From the NCBI RefSeq assembly GCF_035946055.1, contig NZ_CP108364.1:2542001-2606000 (forward strand): a stretch of 64,000 nt of DNA, written 5' to 3'. Every line of letters starts with the position of its first letter. The first letter of the stretch is position 1. A model generated the notes under the pieces. It made no database searches, had not been told where the DNA came from, and saw only the letters and a program-made list of their open reading frames with translations. Of the stretch, positions 63,901 to 64,000 are shown one piece after another. A program made the translations under genes and the position numbers. This stretch comes from Streptomyces sp. NBC_01341. Its GTDB lineage: Bacteria > Actinomycetota > Actinomycetes > Streptomycetales > Streptomycetaceae.

Positions 63901-64000
63901 ATGCTCTCCGAGACGTCGACCGCCACCGTCCGCACCACCCTCCCCGCCGTCGGGGCGGCCATCGGGGACATAGCGGATCTCTTCTACCGGAAGCTGTTCG
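63901..64000 (+). CDS. hmp: Flavohaemoglobin (nitric oxide dioxygenase), N-terminus only
   Basis: The first 33 residues are present: MLSETSTATVRTTLPAVG, then IGDIADLFYRKLF. This is the start of the globin domain of Hmp (LSxxTxxxVKxTxPxxxxxGxxIxxxFYxxLF). Ribosome site AAGGAG precedes the ATG. The haem-binding His and the FAD/NAD reductase domain lie outside the window. Adjacent nsrR supports a role in nitric oxide detoxification. Confidence 0.88.
   Translation, partial: MLSETSTATVRTTLPAVGAAIGDIADLFYRKLF

Overview
The window is chromosomal DNA from a Streptomyces or close relative. It is uniformly very GC-rich, with strong third-position GC in the genes, GTG/TTG starts and AGGAGG-like ribosome sites. 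Family content also fits: a conservon (CvnABCD), nickel superoxide dismutase with SodX, an EshA-type encapsulin, the fused actinobacterial 2-oxoglutarate dehydrogenase and snapalysin. From memory the order resembles the stretch of the S. coelicolor chromosome running from the second ku gene past lon, kgd, the malic enzyme and sodN to eshA. I read it as conserved core interspersed with small strain-specific changes. I saw no tRNA, rRNA, CRISPR array, prophage or intact insertion sequence.

Layout. 1-3.2 kb: a partial NERD-domain gene with a 12-copy hexanucleotide repeat, a 3' fragment of glyA, and a membrane protein. 3.2-7.9 kb: divergent Ku and LigD-type polymerase, then a HEAT-repeat protein coupled to a zinc-ribbon protein. 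8-12 kb: SEDS protein, class B penicillin-binding protein and a short amidase. 11.9-16 kb: a broken ADP-ribosylglycohydrolase containing a 76-bp inversion, two divergent di-iron proteins, a TetR regulator and a MITE-like element at its stop codon. 16-21.3 kb: a pseudokinase fused to a PQQ propeller, an NlpC/P60 hydrolase, and a sigma factor joined to the remnant of its partner gene. 21.3-27.2 kb: a five-gene conservon operon ending in a StyA-like flavin monooxygenase. 27.5-33.5 kb: a PP2C-like protein, MarR regulator, lipoprotein deacetylase, Lon under a HAIR-like operator, and a spermidine-synthase-like protein. 33.7-40.8 kb: a two-component system, Kgd, and two small or uncharacterised genes. 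40.9-46.4 kb: a DUF4097/PadR pair with its operator, an HTH/Clp-N pair with twin operators, a GNAT remnant coupled to a quinone oxidoreductase, and malic enzyme. 46.9-52.1 kb: a polar amino-acid ABC transporter, a methyltransferase, a CGNR zinc finger, and sodX/sodN. 52.2-57.9 kb: NmrA-like, DUF952 and epimerase genes, LysR/snapalysin, an unrecognised protein and a GNAT. 57.9-60.5 kb: the family 2B encapsulin with a polyprenyl synthase. 60.7-64 kb: questin-oxidase-like, a glycolate-oxidase-type flavoprotein, and nsrR followed by the start of hmp.

The loci connect mainly through stress and redox control: nitric oxide (NsrR to Hmp, with an operator), superoxide (SodN/SodX), proteostasis (Lon under a HAIR-like element), double-strand break repair (Ku and polymerase), and membrane-proximal signalling (conservon, pseudokinase, two-component system). 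The best candidates for under-described biology are the conservon plus monooxygenase operon, the encapsulin plus prenyl synthase pair, the HTH/Clp-N pair with twin operators, the pseudokinase-propeller, and the facing di-iron oxygenases. At least four loci are decaying (glyA fragment, ADP-ribosylglycohydrolase, the sigma-linked gene, GNAT). Several convergent gene ends carry very long perfect palindromes, probably bidirectional terminators.
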